Positions 1-10,800 of a stretch of DNA of 64,000 nt are shown here, in pieces. Location of the stretch: contig OX421965.1 in NCBI GenBank assembly GCA_949128115.1, positions 10,819,420-10,883,419 on the forward strand. Direction: 5' to 3'. The notes under the pieces are model-generated. The model searched no databases, was not told the DNA's origin, and was given only the letters and a program-made list of their open reading frames with translations. The DNA comes from Anaspis maculata. Lineage: Eukaryota > Arthropoda > Insecta > Coleoptera > Scraptiidae. Every line of letters begins with the position of its first letter. Position 1 is the stretch's first letter. A program made the position numbers and the translations under genes.

Positions 1-429
1 AGACGGTGCCCCAATTGCATTCTGATGTAGAATTGTTTTTCTTGCTAATCATAAATCTCCATAATTATGTGCCTGTTGTTCCGAGGCCTGTTCAAATTGC
101 CATATTTTGGGAAGTAGAGCAGCTGCAGGCGCCGGCACCTCTCTAATTGAAGCTTAGATTTAGGGCTTTTTTTCACACAAAAGAAGAATTGTATTGGCTG
201 AAAGGTTTCTGAGAAAATCACGCCGAGATGTCTTAGCTGGGATACACTGTCTTGTGTAGTGAAGTAAAAAATGAAAAAGGACCTGCCTTGTGACATCCGG
301 CGCCGTGAGATAGAGAGAGCGCTCTCTTTGCATGGTCCGCTGATGTCCAGCGCGTCACGGTAGGGTAGGTTGTGAGTTGAAAAATGGAGGGATACACAAT
401 AACAATAATGAGAAGTCCGAAATCGCCCT

Positions 430-960
430 CGCACAACGCGGGTGGCGAAACGGAACCGAGGAGAAACGAAAAAAATGAAGAGAACCTTCAAAAGTGAAAC
501 TGAAAAATTCCCACTTATGGGCACACGAAAACCCTCATGCCACGGTACAGAAGAACTCTCAGCGGAGGTTTTCACTGAATTTGTGGTGCGGAATGGTTGA
601 TGACATTTTGACTGGGCTACATTTCTTTGAGGAACGGCTGACGGGGAAAGGCTATCTAAACTTCCTCCAAAATGTTTTGCCTATTTTCAACAAAATGGGG
701 CACCGCCTCATTTTTCATTAAACGTCAGAAGCTTGAACGCAGAATACCCCCGCCGGATTGGTCGCGGGGGTCCTCATTCCTGTCCTCATTCCTGGCCTCG
801 CAGATCTCTCGATCTCACAGTCCTAGATTACTATGTATGGGGCCACATGAAAGATATGGTTTACAAGACAGAAGTGAACACCAGGGAGGATTTGAGATGA
901 AGGATCTTTACAGCTACTAAAGAAATGTGGAACAATGGGCTAATCATTCGAAAAGTCACT
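430..960 (+). pseudogene. Mariner-type DDE transposase relic
   Basis: The plus strand translates in patches into a protein resembling the common arthropod transposase with an 'NSH-W-xENPHA' block, then 'FSLNLWCGMVDD', then 'FLQNVLP', and later 'IGRGGP' and 'LDYYVWGHMKDMVYKTEVN' (all read directly). The blocks are in the order expected of the DDE catalytic half but lie in different frames: one stretch runs 494-721 and the rest needs frame changes near 700-790. The N-terminal DNA-binding half is not recognisable upstream. This is a dead fragment. The family assignment rests on remembered motif similarity and the exact subfamily is uncertain. Confidence 0.6.
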
Positions 961-2608
961 AGACAATTATGGACGAGATGTAGAAAATGTGTCGAAGTTG
1001 GGGGAGGGCATTTTGAAAACCAGTTGTGAATAACATGTAATGTATTTATCATCTATTATTAGGAGTTTTGATTTTTTTTCCAAATGTTGCTCGTTTCCTG
1101 TTTGAAAAGTAGTAATTGCGATGAATTATCTCAAATCATTCAGGAAATATCGCTATTAAAATTTTCTATTTTTTTTATTTTATTTTTTTACTAAACCTAC
1201 TGAGGTGTGCCGTTCGTATTGGATAGCCGATTCTGTAGCATTTTTCCTCAACTTTCCAAATACAATGGCATTTTTTTAGGAATCCGATGCGAAAATGGCT
1301 TTTTTGTCCAAGAATTAATGGAGGCCATTTTTTTTAGCCCGGCCCTGGATTTTTCCATGCCTTGTTGGTGATTGTAATTGTTCTTGGTGAAAGACTTTTC
1401 CTGTCAAATTTCATTCGACTCCATTCATTTGTTCCAAAGTTATGACCAATCAAAGTTTTGACCAAAATACATAAATCACCCTGTAACTTTGAAACGCAGG
1501 ATCTTAGAAAAATTTCGAAGCCAGATCCGGCTCCGCCTCAAAAAACTGGACCTATCCTTAAGCTATGTCGTATAAGTCATGAAACACCCTGTATATCCGC
1601 TCTCTAGTGATTAGTGAGCGTTGAAAAACGGGACATCCTGTATAATTCTTTTTTTTCTTCCTGTTTTGTCCTGCTAAATCCCCGCTAGAAGAATTTCAAG
1701 CAAAATACCTGGTGAGGTGTGACTGCTGATTGCTGCCCATTCAAGGAATGTATTCCACATGGTCGCTATGCTCCTTCCCTTCATTCAAAATCCCACGGAA
1801 TGCTTTTCAATTACATAATAAGCACTAATAAAGTGGGTAGGTGGTACATTAGTCGACATTATTTCGGAAACCGGAACATTTTGTTAGAACAGCCACTCCT
1901 GCACAACGAACATTACAAGGTGCAGGGTGTAGGTTATTTTTCTCATTAAAGCAGCGTTGGGTCTCGCAACCTGTTCGGCGGGCTACACTACTCTTGTCGA
2001 GCTCTCGGAATGAGTCCCACCATTTCGTTATCCCAGTCCCATTCAGCTCCACCCAGAGAGCGCTTCACCCCTAGGACTGAGAAGATGATGGAACATAGGT
2101 TGGTGTTTGCACCCATGATGCTCGGCCCGTGCTCGGCGGCTCGGCCCCATACACCCACACATGACCGACCCAGAAAGCAGCACGGAACATGTTGTTGGAG
2201 GGTCCCTGCAGTGGGTGGTGAGATGGAGTGGCTTGTTGTCCGGAGCAAACATATAAACTTGCGAGCTGTGTCCACATCCGTGCATTTGCTCTTGATGCCA
2301 CAACCACAAGCAGCACAGTGAAACGTTGTACGACCTTCATAATAGCTGTATTTCTTTTATTTTACACAAAATCTCAGATAATCTCACCTCAGTTAGAGAG
2401 AGAAAGAGCGAGAATTGCATGAGAGGGAGAGAGACACAACTAGCAATTGAAGTGAGAATTCTCAGTTCAGATGATAAAAGGAACGCAGCTAATGTTTTCA
2501 GAGAAGATCGCCTGAGGCAACGCCAGTTTTTCTTATGATGCAATAGCGTTTTGTGCAAGACAGGCCAAGTTTCCTCCTCCATCTTGACAAAATATACATT
2601 CCGTCCAG
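961..2608. other. Degenerate intergenic DNA, no gene recognised
   Basis: AT-rich sequence with long T runs. Around 1440-1660 there are decayed pieces of the 'caccctgta' termini seen in the inverted-repeat elements elsewhere (for example near 1588). The 1990-2340 stretch is less AT-rich and open in several frames on both strands, with an ATATAAA at about 2250, but no product is recognisable. A GA-rich patch lies at 2390-2440. Confidence 0.5.
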
Positions 2609-3107
2609 TCTAGTACTGATCCCAAGGAGTACCTACAAGAGTTTTTCCATGCTTTTCAAAGCGAGACAGATACTTTGTTAAAAAAGGATTTTGACAAAGA
2701 TTTCAAGCTCTGCACACTGAGGGCGGGGAAACTTAGGTAAGTACGCTCTATCAATTATTAACTAGGCTAGCTTCAAAAAGCTGTAAAAAATTTAGCAGCA
2801 GGACTGAGAGAGTATCGAGTGGTCTACTGACAAACAGTGACCTACCCTACACAAGTGTCGCTCAGAAAAACAATATCGATTTAGTGAAACTATACAATCT
2901 AATCAATTTATTCCTAATTATCAATTAATGCATTAAGAGGAACGTCTCCGCTATACATTTGTGATAGTAGAAACCCAGCAGAACGCGCTGACGTGAATTT
3001 TGTATCAGCACCATACCAGCACGGGTTGGAGAGAGATCGTGCATTTCGTAAGTTTATCATGAATTTTGAGCAAGAGAAAAATCAGCAAATTTTATTTAGA
3101 GGACCTG
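2609..3107 (+). CDS. Putative exons A and B of an unrecognised gene
   Basis: Two coding-like exons. Exon A (2609-2736) follows 'ccgtccag' and stops at a consensus donor (AG|gtaagt), reading DPKEYLQEFFHAFQSETD and onward for 42 codons plus two bases. Exon B begins at 2939 after 'ttaag'. Its first base completes the split Arg codon, and the frame stays open through 'SPLYICDSRNPAERADVNF' and 'APYQHGLERDRAF' to a possible donor at 3107/3108 or an earlier one near 3046. The matching phase across the A-B junction and the protein-like composition are the support. No family is recognised and no start codon is placed. The 3' end of exon B is unresolved, because every visible donor leaves a phase that does not fit the next candidate exon. 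Confidence 0.42.
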
Positions 3108-3353
3108 GTAGGTAGCGATATAGACACTGGCGCTGGGTGCTTTTGAAAAAATTTACGCGTGTGTTGATATAAAAAAAATGCAAATGTTTACTTCAACAAG
3201 GAATTAATTACCTAAATGTACATAATTAAGATCGCTATAAACCTCTGAATGCGCTGTTTTTTGAAGTATTATGAAGATGTAAACGCAATCATGCCCTTCA
3301 AAATATGTGTGGTTTTTTTGAAAATTATTAAATACAGTTACCTTGTATTTCAG

Positions 3354-3622
3354 CGTTCTCTGTCGAATGCACGGTATACGGGCGACAATGATTCGCCCGC
3401 TGTAACTGCTCGTCAAAAGTTAAGCATAGACCAAAATCTGCTTCAATTTCAAGTAAGGATTTCTTCGGGAAAAGATATCTGATTTGAAAAAAATGTATGG
3501 TGCTTGGTAGAGCTTTTCTTCAGCTACAAGACGCTATGTCGATTTACGTCACCATTGACTTTGTCCATGATATACAGGATGCCAAAGAAGGAGTGTCAAA
3601 AGTGTTAATTTTGAAGTCGTAG
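3354..3622 (+). CDS. Putative exons C and D of an unrecognised gene
   Basis: Exon C (3354-3452) follows a good acceptor (tgtatttcag) and ends at a good donor (gtaagg). It is 99 bases, phase 0 at both ends, reading RSLSNARYTGDNDSPAV and onward. Exon D begins at 3524 after 'cttttcttcag', also phase 0, reading LQDAMSIYVTIDFVHDIQD and onward to a TAG at 3620-3622. Compatible phases and two consensus junctions support real exons. They may belong with exons A and B, but the B-C phase does not match any visible donor, so an exon may be missing or there may be two genes. The large palindrome begins about 150 bases downstream. The function is unknown. Confidence 0.42.
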
Positions 3623-3768
3623 AACTTTTTTAGAAAAAATTCCGGATTTTTTTCTTTTGAGCTTTAGAAAGCGTATATCAATATCTCGAAACGGTTTTTG
3701 ACTTTTGATCGTATTTTGTTTTTTCAAAGAGTTCTTGATTTTTTTGTGAAATTGAGATTTTTTGATGC

Positions 3769-4885
3769 AGAATTTGCTAGAGCAGTTGCTTTTTCTTGAA
3801 AATTCACAGAAACGTACACAGTTGCTGGATGAATTATACCATGAGAAAATTGACCTCATGGACCTCCAGAAGAGGTCATCCCCTGGACCTCTTCAGGGGA
3901 GATGCCCAATAAAGCATGCTGCGACATCATTTTGACACTTATTGAACCCAGCATGGATAAAAATTCAAGACTTGTAACCATACGTTGCATCAAAATTACC
4001 ATGGTTACCAATTAGTCCCATCATGGGTGATTTTGTTACTGCCCAAGTCATTGGAAATTTTCAAAAGTAATATCTCCTAGACGAGTAGAGATAGAGCCAT
4101 AATTCTTTTTTTGATTTTAATCGGACACATTATTGGTCATTCAAACATGATGTGCAAATTTTTCACGTTTATACTTTTGCAGTGGTGGGGGGGAATTTTG
4201 ACGTTTGTCATGTCAAAAATTTTTTTGTGCTTGTCATAATTGAAATGTCAACATGAATGTAATCTACCACTTCCACATCAATAGTGAAAACAAAAGACCT
4301 ACAAAGATTTTCTCAGGAAACCTGGACTTTGAGGAAGAAAAACACCGAACGCAAACTTGAAATTCATCAGCTGAAACTGACAGTATACAATATTGTTGAC
4401 ATTTCAATGATGACAAGTACAAGAAAAAAGTTTTGACATGACAAAGGTCAAAATTACCCCCCACCACTGAAAAAGTATGAACGTGAAAAATTTGCACATC
4501 AAGCTCGAATGACCAATAATGTGTCCGATTGAAATCAAAAAAAGAACTATGGCTCTATCTCTACTCGTCTAGGAGATATCACTTTTGAAAATTTCCAGTA
4601 ACTTGGGCAGTAACAAAATCACCCATGATGGGACTAATTGGTAACCATGGTAATTTTGATGCAACGTATGGTTACAAGTCTTGCATTTTCATCCATGCTG
4701 GGTTCAATAAGCGTCAAAGTGATGTCGCAGCATGCTTCATTGGGCATCTCCCCTGGAGAGGTCCAAAGGATGACCTCTTCTGAAGGTCCATGAGGTCAAT
4801 TTTCTCATGGTATAATTCATCCAGCAACTGTGTACGTTTCTGTGAATTTTCGAGAAAAAACAACAGCTCTAGCAAATTCTGGTGC
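3769..4885. repeat. 1.1-kb near-perfect palindrome
   Basis: The left arm (about 3769-4300) and right arm (about 4320-4885) are reverse complements with scattered mismatches. Matching landmarks are 'catgagaaaattgacctc' (3840s) with 'gaggtcaattttctcatg' (4792-4809), and 'catcatgggtgatttt' with 'aaaatcacccatgatg'. The loop is only some tens of bases. No ORF of note is present. It is probably a non-autonomous foldback element whose terminal duplication is not clear. Confidence 0.85.
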
Positions 4886-5399
4886 GATTCTTTGAAAAAT
4901 TACATTCCATAAAGGCTCTGTTACGTTGTTATTACCTAGGCAACAGCCAATAGCTTAGGGGGAATCCATAAGAATCGTGCACTTTGTGCCAAGTCTTTGA
5001 AATTTGATATGGTCTTAGATATGGTCTTGAGGTTTTAGGAAACCATCGCAAGCAACTTGTGCGCGACCTCTAGTGGCCTGTTTGCGTTAAATCCAATATG
5101 GCCGCCATCTGTACTTCTACTAGCTTCTATTGGACACAAAATCTCGAGTAATACCACTTTTTATAGGTTTCAAGATGCGAGAGGTCCATTTCTCAGGTCT
5201 TATTTGTGTTTAAAAATCAATTTCAAGGTCATTAAGTGCTTTGATATGACAGATTAGACAATAAGATGTAAGGTGAAGAGACAATTTTTTATATATATTC
5301 CGTGTGATTACAAAATATAAAGAAACATGAATGGTGGACACAAATACGATAGAATCTGACAAGCTTCACAACAAGATATGATATTTGTTACTTCATGTG

Positions 5400-6783
5400 T
5401 TATGTAAGCTGTTTGTGCAACCTTCTTGACACTTGCATATATTGGACTTGAGCGAATCGCGGCTTGATAACATTTACATCCGCCTGTGCATGACACCAAA
5501 CAACCACAATTGAGTAGTAATGAATATCCATAGCTTGCATCTGGAAGATCAGTCCAGTAGGGTACCCATTCTTTGGCTCTGTCGTTCCATTCCCAACGAA
5601 ATTAACTGTAATTAGGGATATCAGGCGCTCTGGACAGCGACACCTTCCAAATGAATGCGAAGTGAGCAGAGCTCGCTGTTTATGCTGAAATAGAGCATGT
5701 TGTGATGGTGATATAGATTCAAGAGACTTTAGGCCTTGGGTAACCATCAACTTCTTTGCATCATTGACTGAATTTGCATCACAGTTTTTATCGTACATCA
5801 GAACTGTGAAGCGTTCAAGATGAGACATGTGCTATCATTCCAACGTGAAACTATTCGGTGTACAGTAATGTATGGATAATCCGAACCCTCTATAATCCGA
5901 ACACCTCAATTCTGTAAAATGATATTTGTAATCCGAACCCCTGTATCCTGTAATCCGAACTGTTATTTATTTTTCTTTGTGCATGCCTCCCGAAAGAATA
6001 CCGAACATTTTATGCCAGCTTGTAAGTATCAGCTTTCATTGTAAGCTGTATTTGAACCATGTCTTCAACACGGAAGCATGTCGCGTTGATCTTCAACAAA
6101 AAGCTGATATTTTGCCTCAAGTGGAGTCTAGATGTTCATACGCTACACTGGCAGTACGCTTTAATGGAATAATATAAAATAATTTAAAATAAACCTTTCA
6201 TGGATAATTTGCATTATTCTTTGATGCATATTGGCAGCATTTTGATGGTTGAGCAAGGTATCTTTAAACTGAACACTTTCGGATTATAGATATCATTCAG
6301 TGTGAATTCTAAAATCCGAACGTTTTGGTAATTTGAACGGGGTCTGCAAACTTTCTGTTCGGATTATCCATACATTACTGTATTTGTGATGTCAATCCTC
6401 AAGATGAGGATTCAGTGTCACTGACCTCAGGATGAGCACCCCATGCTTTCCATGTCGTCTTTTTACCAATTCCAAACATCGATGATGATAAGTACACCAC
6501 ACCCCGTAAATGCATGAAAAAAGAAAAAGACTTCGGAGCGTTCAGATCCAAGCTGTTGACAAATGTCATGGATTGGAATCTTTTTGAAGATCTTTCTCGA
6601 ACCAAAACCTATCCATAGCTCTAACATATTCAACAGTGTGAAGTGACAGATGGCCAGAACAACCACGTCTGTGTCCACTGTTGCGAGGCACGCTTTAGTA
6701 TGTCTTTCCTCAGCTGCGTGTTGCAAGTGCAACATTCTGATGTTAGCTTCTTCTTGCTGGCTTGGAGAAATGGTTGATAATTA
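5400..6783 (-). pseudogene. Broken repeat-associated ORF, unknown function
   Basis: The minus strand encodes 'HTKACLATVDTDVVVLAI', 'LWIGFGSRKIFKKIPIHDI' and 'FHAFTGCG' (6735 to about 6500). After a frame change comes 'GIGKKTTWKAWG' (about 6480-6430). Beyond the inserted 5861-6382 element it resumes with 'ERFTVLMYDKN', 'VNDAKK' and 'LESISPSQHALFQHKQRA' (5828-5650). From memory, this block order matches a multicopy uncharacterised protein family in arthropod and cnidarian genomes, whose intact members end in a Cys-rich region. It is broken by at least one frameshift and one insertion, so it is not functional. The family identity is a recollection, not a search result. Confidence 0.5.
5861..6382. 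mobile_element. pogo/Tigger-like MITE with TA duplication
   Basis: Its ends are inverted copies of 'TACAGTAATGTATGGATAA', flanked by TA, typical of pogo/Tigger-type elements. Inside, near 6058, the plus strand reads MSSTRKHVALIFNKKL, which resembles the N-terminal psq/CENP-B-type helix-turn-helix of a jerky/pogo transposase, followed by decayed sequence. It is about 520 bases, so it is an internally deleted derivative. It interrupts the minus-strand ORF relic around it and is therefore the younger insertion. Confidence 0.75.
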
Positions 6784-7799
6784 TTATGTCACTCGTTTTG
6801 TTGCTTAGCACCTGATTACCCTTTGTGGTGAACAGTTCACATGAAGCAAGCACCAGTGGTTAGTTCTTAGTCTTATTCATTGTTGGAGTTTGATAAGAAT
6901 TTTACCCATTCTGAACCCTTTGGTATAGGCGTTTCTGCAGATGATTACACCATAAGGTTGTTTCCTATATTTATGGGAGTACGTAAAAGAGAGTCCATCT
7001 CAACTATTCCTAAACGATCATGGAGCTCAAAGACAATATTCGGAGACTTATTGAAGAAATAGAACCTCAAATCTGCGAAAATGAAATAAAAATGTTCACT
7101 AAAAAATAGCTCTTTGCAAAGACAATCAAGGAGTACATTGGACAGATGTTGTTTTCCATTTTAATTCTCATGTTTCTACTTTAGTAGGTATGAGATAGGT
7201 AAACTTCCGATTTTCCAAAGACTGCGCCTTTTATTCAAAAAAGAAATGCTTCAGTTTAACCCGAGGTTCAACCTGGGACACCCTTTATATTCTTACATTA
7301 TTCTTATATTCATATACTATACTGGTATTATGGTAATATATTATTCAATCATATTTTATGTCTCCTAGAAGCCCTTCTATTAAAAATACCAGCACAGATG
7401 GCGGCCATATTGGATTTAACGCAAGCAGGCCACCAGAGGTCGCGCACAAGTTGCTTGCGATGGTTTCCTGAAACCTTGAGACCAAAGCTAAGACTATACC
7501 AAATTTCAAAGACTTGGCACAAAGTGCACGATTCTTATGAATTTTCAATAATTACTGCTCCGCTACAATGGCTGACAGGAATTTTTACATAACAGAGCGT
7601 TTATGGAATGTTATTTTCCACAGAATAGCACCAATAGTGCAGACTGTGCAGGCCTTATAAATTTCTTCACGTCATAATACGTACTTGTGGAAAAAACCTT
7701 TATAAAATGCTGGAGTCGTTCCCCTTGATTTTGAGATTATTTGTCTTTATTTACACTTCACTCGTGAGAGAAATTCAGAAACATGTAGGTAATTACTAA

Positions 7800-7894
7800 T
7801 TAGTTCTCCAAGACATGAATGATCTCGTTGAAATCCGTGACAAACCACTTGGCTCTTGCCTGTACTGTCGGTCGAATTACGTTCCCGCCATATC
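7800..7894 (-). CDS. PSPH: PSPH coding exon 4 (terminal)
   Basis: Acceptor 'ttgttgttgcag'. It encodes [15 protein letters not shown] and then WFVTDFNE, ending VLEN and TAA (7800-7802). It lies 7.46 kb from exon 3. Confidence 0.93.
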
Positions 7895-10800
7895 CTGCAA
7901 CAACAAAAATCGGGCAAATTAGGAAAATCACAGCTTTCATGTCCCAAAATAACGCAAAAATCAATCCAATCAAGCTTATTCTAATCAAATCTAAGGCTCC
8001 GTTCTCATGGTCCGGATTTGAAAACTACCCACTTGCAATAACTCCCGATTGCTAGTGAATATTTCTTTTAGCAAAAACAGGTCGATTTTCATATCGAGGG
8101 GGACATTAAAAGCATATATTAACAAATTTCCTTCCTTAACCCTCTCACCTTCAACCCATCGCAACTTCAAAATTTCAAATGACATCACCAACCTCGTCAC
8201 CCACCTTGTAGTCCAGTCACTATGTTCAAAAAATAGTATCAACTTCGGAAAAATTATCAGAGGGTTGAAATTTTGTACACATAATCCTTTGATGGTCTTG
8301 AACGAGGGGTAAACCACCTTGGAAATCTGGTGTTCACTTCCATGGAAATCATTGGAAATCATTTGGAAATCATGTAGAAATCATTGGAAATCATTGGGAA
8401 TCATTAGGAAATCATTTGGAAATCATTTAGAAATCATTGGAAATCTTTGGAAATCCTTAGAAATCCTTGGAAATCATTTGGAAAATCATTGGAAATCGGT
8501 GTACAAAAATTCCGTCAGTGGTTTACCCCTCGGTCTTGAATGACTTATAAAAAGTCCCCTGAAATCCGAGCTTAGGAACTTTGGATGATCGCCATCAAGT
8601 GTTGAAAAGGCGTTTTTTTCAGCGAGGAAATCATTTCTTTATAGCAAGATTGCTATATTTGTGAATGAATGATTGCGTATTACCACCTTGACAATCACCA
8701 TACCCTATTTCTATTTTTGCGTAGGTGGCGGATATAAGATGGCGGCCAAGAAGTAAGAACAGTTGACGGCTCCGTGGCGCAGGCAGTTCTGTGGCTGCCT
8801 GCGATGCGGAAGTCCCGGTTTCGATTCCCGGTGAAAAGTCTGGATGTTGTGTTGTCCGTTGTCGCATTTTTCTTTGTAATAAATTGTTCAATGAATAAAC
8901 GGGCCAACTCCTATGGCAAAAAAGCCGATAAGGAGGAAAAAAAATTATTTTTCAAGTGAAAACAGTTGACTGTCTTATTTCCAATAGTAGCAGACTTTAA
9001 AAATGTCGGATGATCGCATTTTATTTCTGACATAATTCATCATGAAAATACCAAGTTATACTTCAATATCTAAAGAAATCACTGATTTATTGAAAAAAGT
9101 TGAACTGTGAAAAATTTTCAGATTTTTCAGAATATTTCAAAAACGGTCGAAGATATTTCGGAACCGTCCACAAAATCTTTGTAAGCATAAAATTACGAAT
9201 ATACAGGGTGTTTCCAAAATGGTGTTACAAACTTCTAGGGGAGATTCCCCATCAAAAATGGACAAGGAAAATATATACCTTTGATGTCCTAAAATGCTCA
9301 GTTGAAAAGTTACAGGGTGTTCAAGTTGACTTTTTAAAACTGATTTTTTGACATAAGTTTTGAACCGTTTAACCGATTTTGTTCAAGTTCTCACCAAAGT
9401 TAACTGAAATAAGTCTCTATCGAATAATAGTAACGTGTTGGAGAAAAAAGTTCAGGGGCGTAGATAATGGGGGCTGTCCTCATATTTCCCCCCCCCCCCC
9501 TATTTTTTACACCCCTAGCTATTTTCCCAAATTGTTCTTATTTTTTTATTCTACGTTCAATTTAGAGAGAAAAGTTACTCTTGCAAAATTTTGATTAGAG
9601 GCTTCGTTTTTGAGATATCTGAGTTTGAAACTTTGGAAAACATCTCGAAATCGCCACTTTCAATGAGCCCAATTTTTTTTTCCCTGAAAAGCTCTCGTTT
9701 CTCAGAGGAAATAGTGGTTTATCAACTAAGAAAATTGGAGAGAACCTATTTCTGCTGAAAAATCATGAGTTTTTTTTATTCTAATTTTTTGGCCTTGGAA
9801 AGTGGCAATTTCGAGATGTTTTCCAAAGTTTCAAACTCAGATATCTCAAAAACGAAGCCTCTAATCAAAATTTTGCAAGAGTAACTTTTTTCTCTAAATT
9901 GAACGTAGAATAAAAAAATAAGAACAATTTGGGAAAATAGCTAGGGGTGTAAAAAATAGGGGGGGAAATATGAGGACAGCCCCCATTATCTACGCCCCTG
10001 AACTTTTTTCTCCAACACGTTACTATTATTCGATAGAGACTTATTTCAGTTAACTTTGGTGAGAACTTGAACAAAATCGGTTAAACGGTTCAAAACTTAT
10101 GTCAAAAAATCAGTTTTAAAAAGTCAACTTGAACACCCTGTAACTTTTCAACTGAGCATTTTAGGACATTAAAGGTATATATTTTCCTTGTCCATTTTTG
10201 GTGGGGAATCTCCCCTAGAAGTTTGTAACACCATTTTGGAAACACCCTGTATAGGGTATACAGGTGTCCCGAAATTAGCCTGCCATACTTCAGCAGCAGA
10301 TTTTACGGTCAAAAATAAGGAAAAAAGTTTCTATAAACTTGGGTCCAAAAATGCCCCATAAGGGAGCTACAGCCCCCTAAAGGTGGGTCCCTGAAGATGA
10401 CTTTTAATTAATATCTCCGAAATTATTTGGAGCAAAATGATACAGTTTGGCACATGCCCAGAAGTTTTTATGCTTAACAAGATGGGGCAAAAGTCATTTA
10501 AAAAATTTGCCCGAGAGTGGGGTAATTTGGTAGGAGGTGGGGTAAAAATTACCCCAACTTTTTTGTGAATATTTTTTTTCAAGATTTTATGCAAAATTAT
10601 TGAATTTCAGGGTGATTTACGGAAAAAAAGTGCTCTTAATGAACTTCGATAGCTTGCCCCGTTTCCGACTAAAATCGTTATGAAATTTTTTTGCAGACTG
10701 AAGAATCGAATTTGTTGACGATCGACTTTTTTCTAGTTCCAAAATCAGCTCTGAGTATTTCATGAGCGTATTCTACGGTCAAAAATAAGAAAAAAAGTTC

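Larger units (their letters stand above)
4905..7615. mobile_element. 2.7-kb inverted-repeat element carrying a broken ORF
   Basis: About 210 bases at 4905-5115 recur inverted at 7395-7615. Both contain 'atggcggccat' and 'ttgtgccaagtctttgaa' or their complements. Between them lies a minus-strand degraded ORF (6783-5400) and a later insertion (5861-6382). The arrangement suggests the ORF travels inside this TIR element, though the element could instead have captured it. No clear target duplication was identified. Confidence 0.6.

Noticed and set aside
45..575. 176-codon minus-strand frame
   Set aside because: Overlaps the plus-strand transposase relic, has no domain features and is Phe/Ser/Arg-rich like a chance antisense frame.
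8768..8840. Functional tRNA gene
   Set aside because: A and B boxes are present, but the stems do not form a full cloverleaf and the sequence has SINE structure with a target duplication and A-rich tail.
9379..10074. Two near-identical proteins on opposite strands (9379-9594 +, 9865-10074 -)
   Set aside because: They are mirror images created by the palindrome at 9204-10249.
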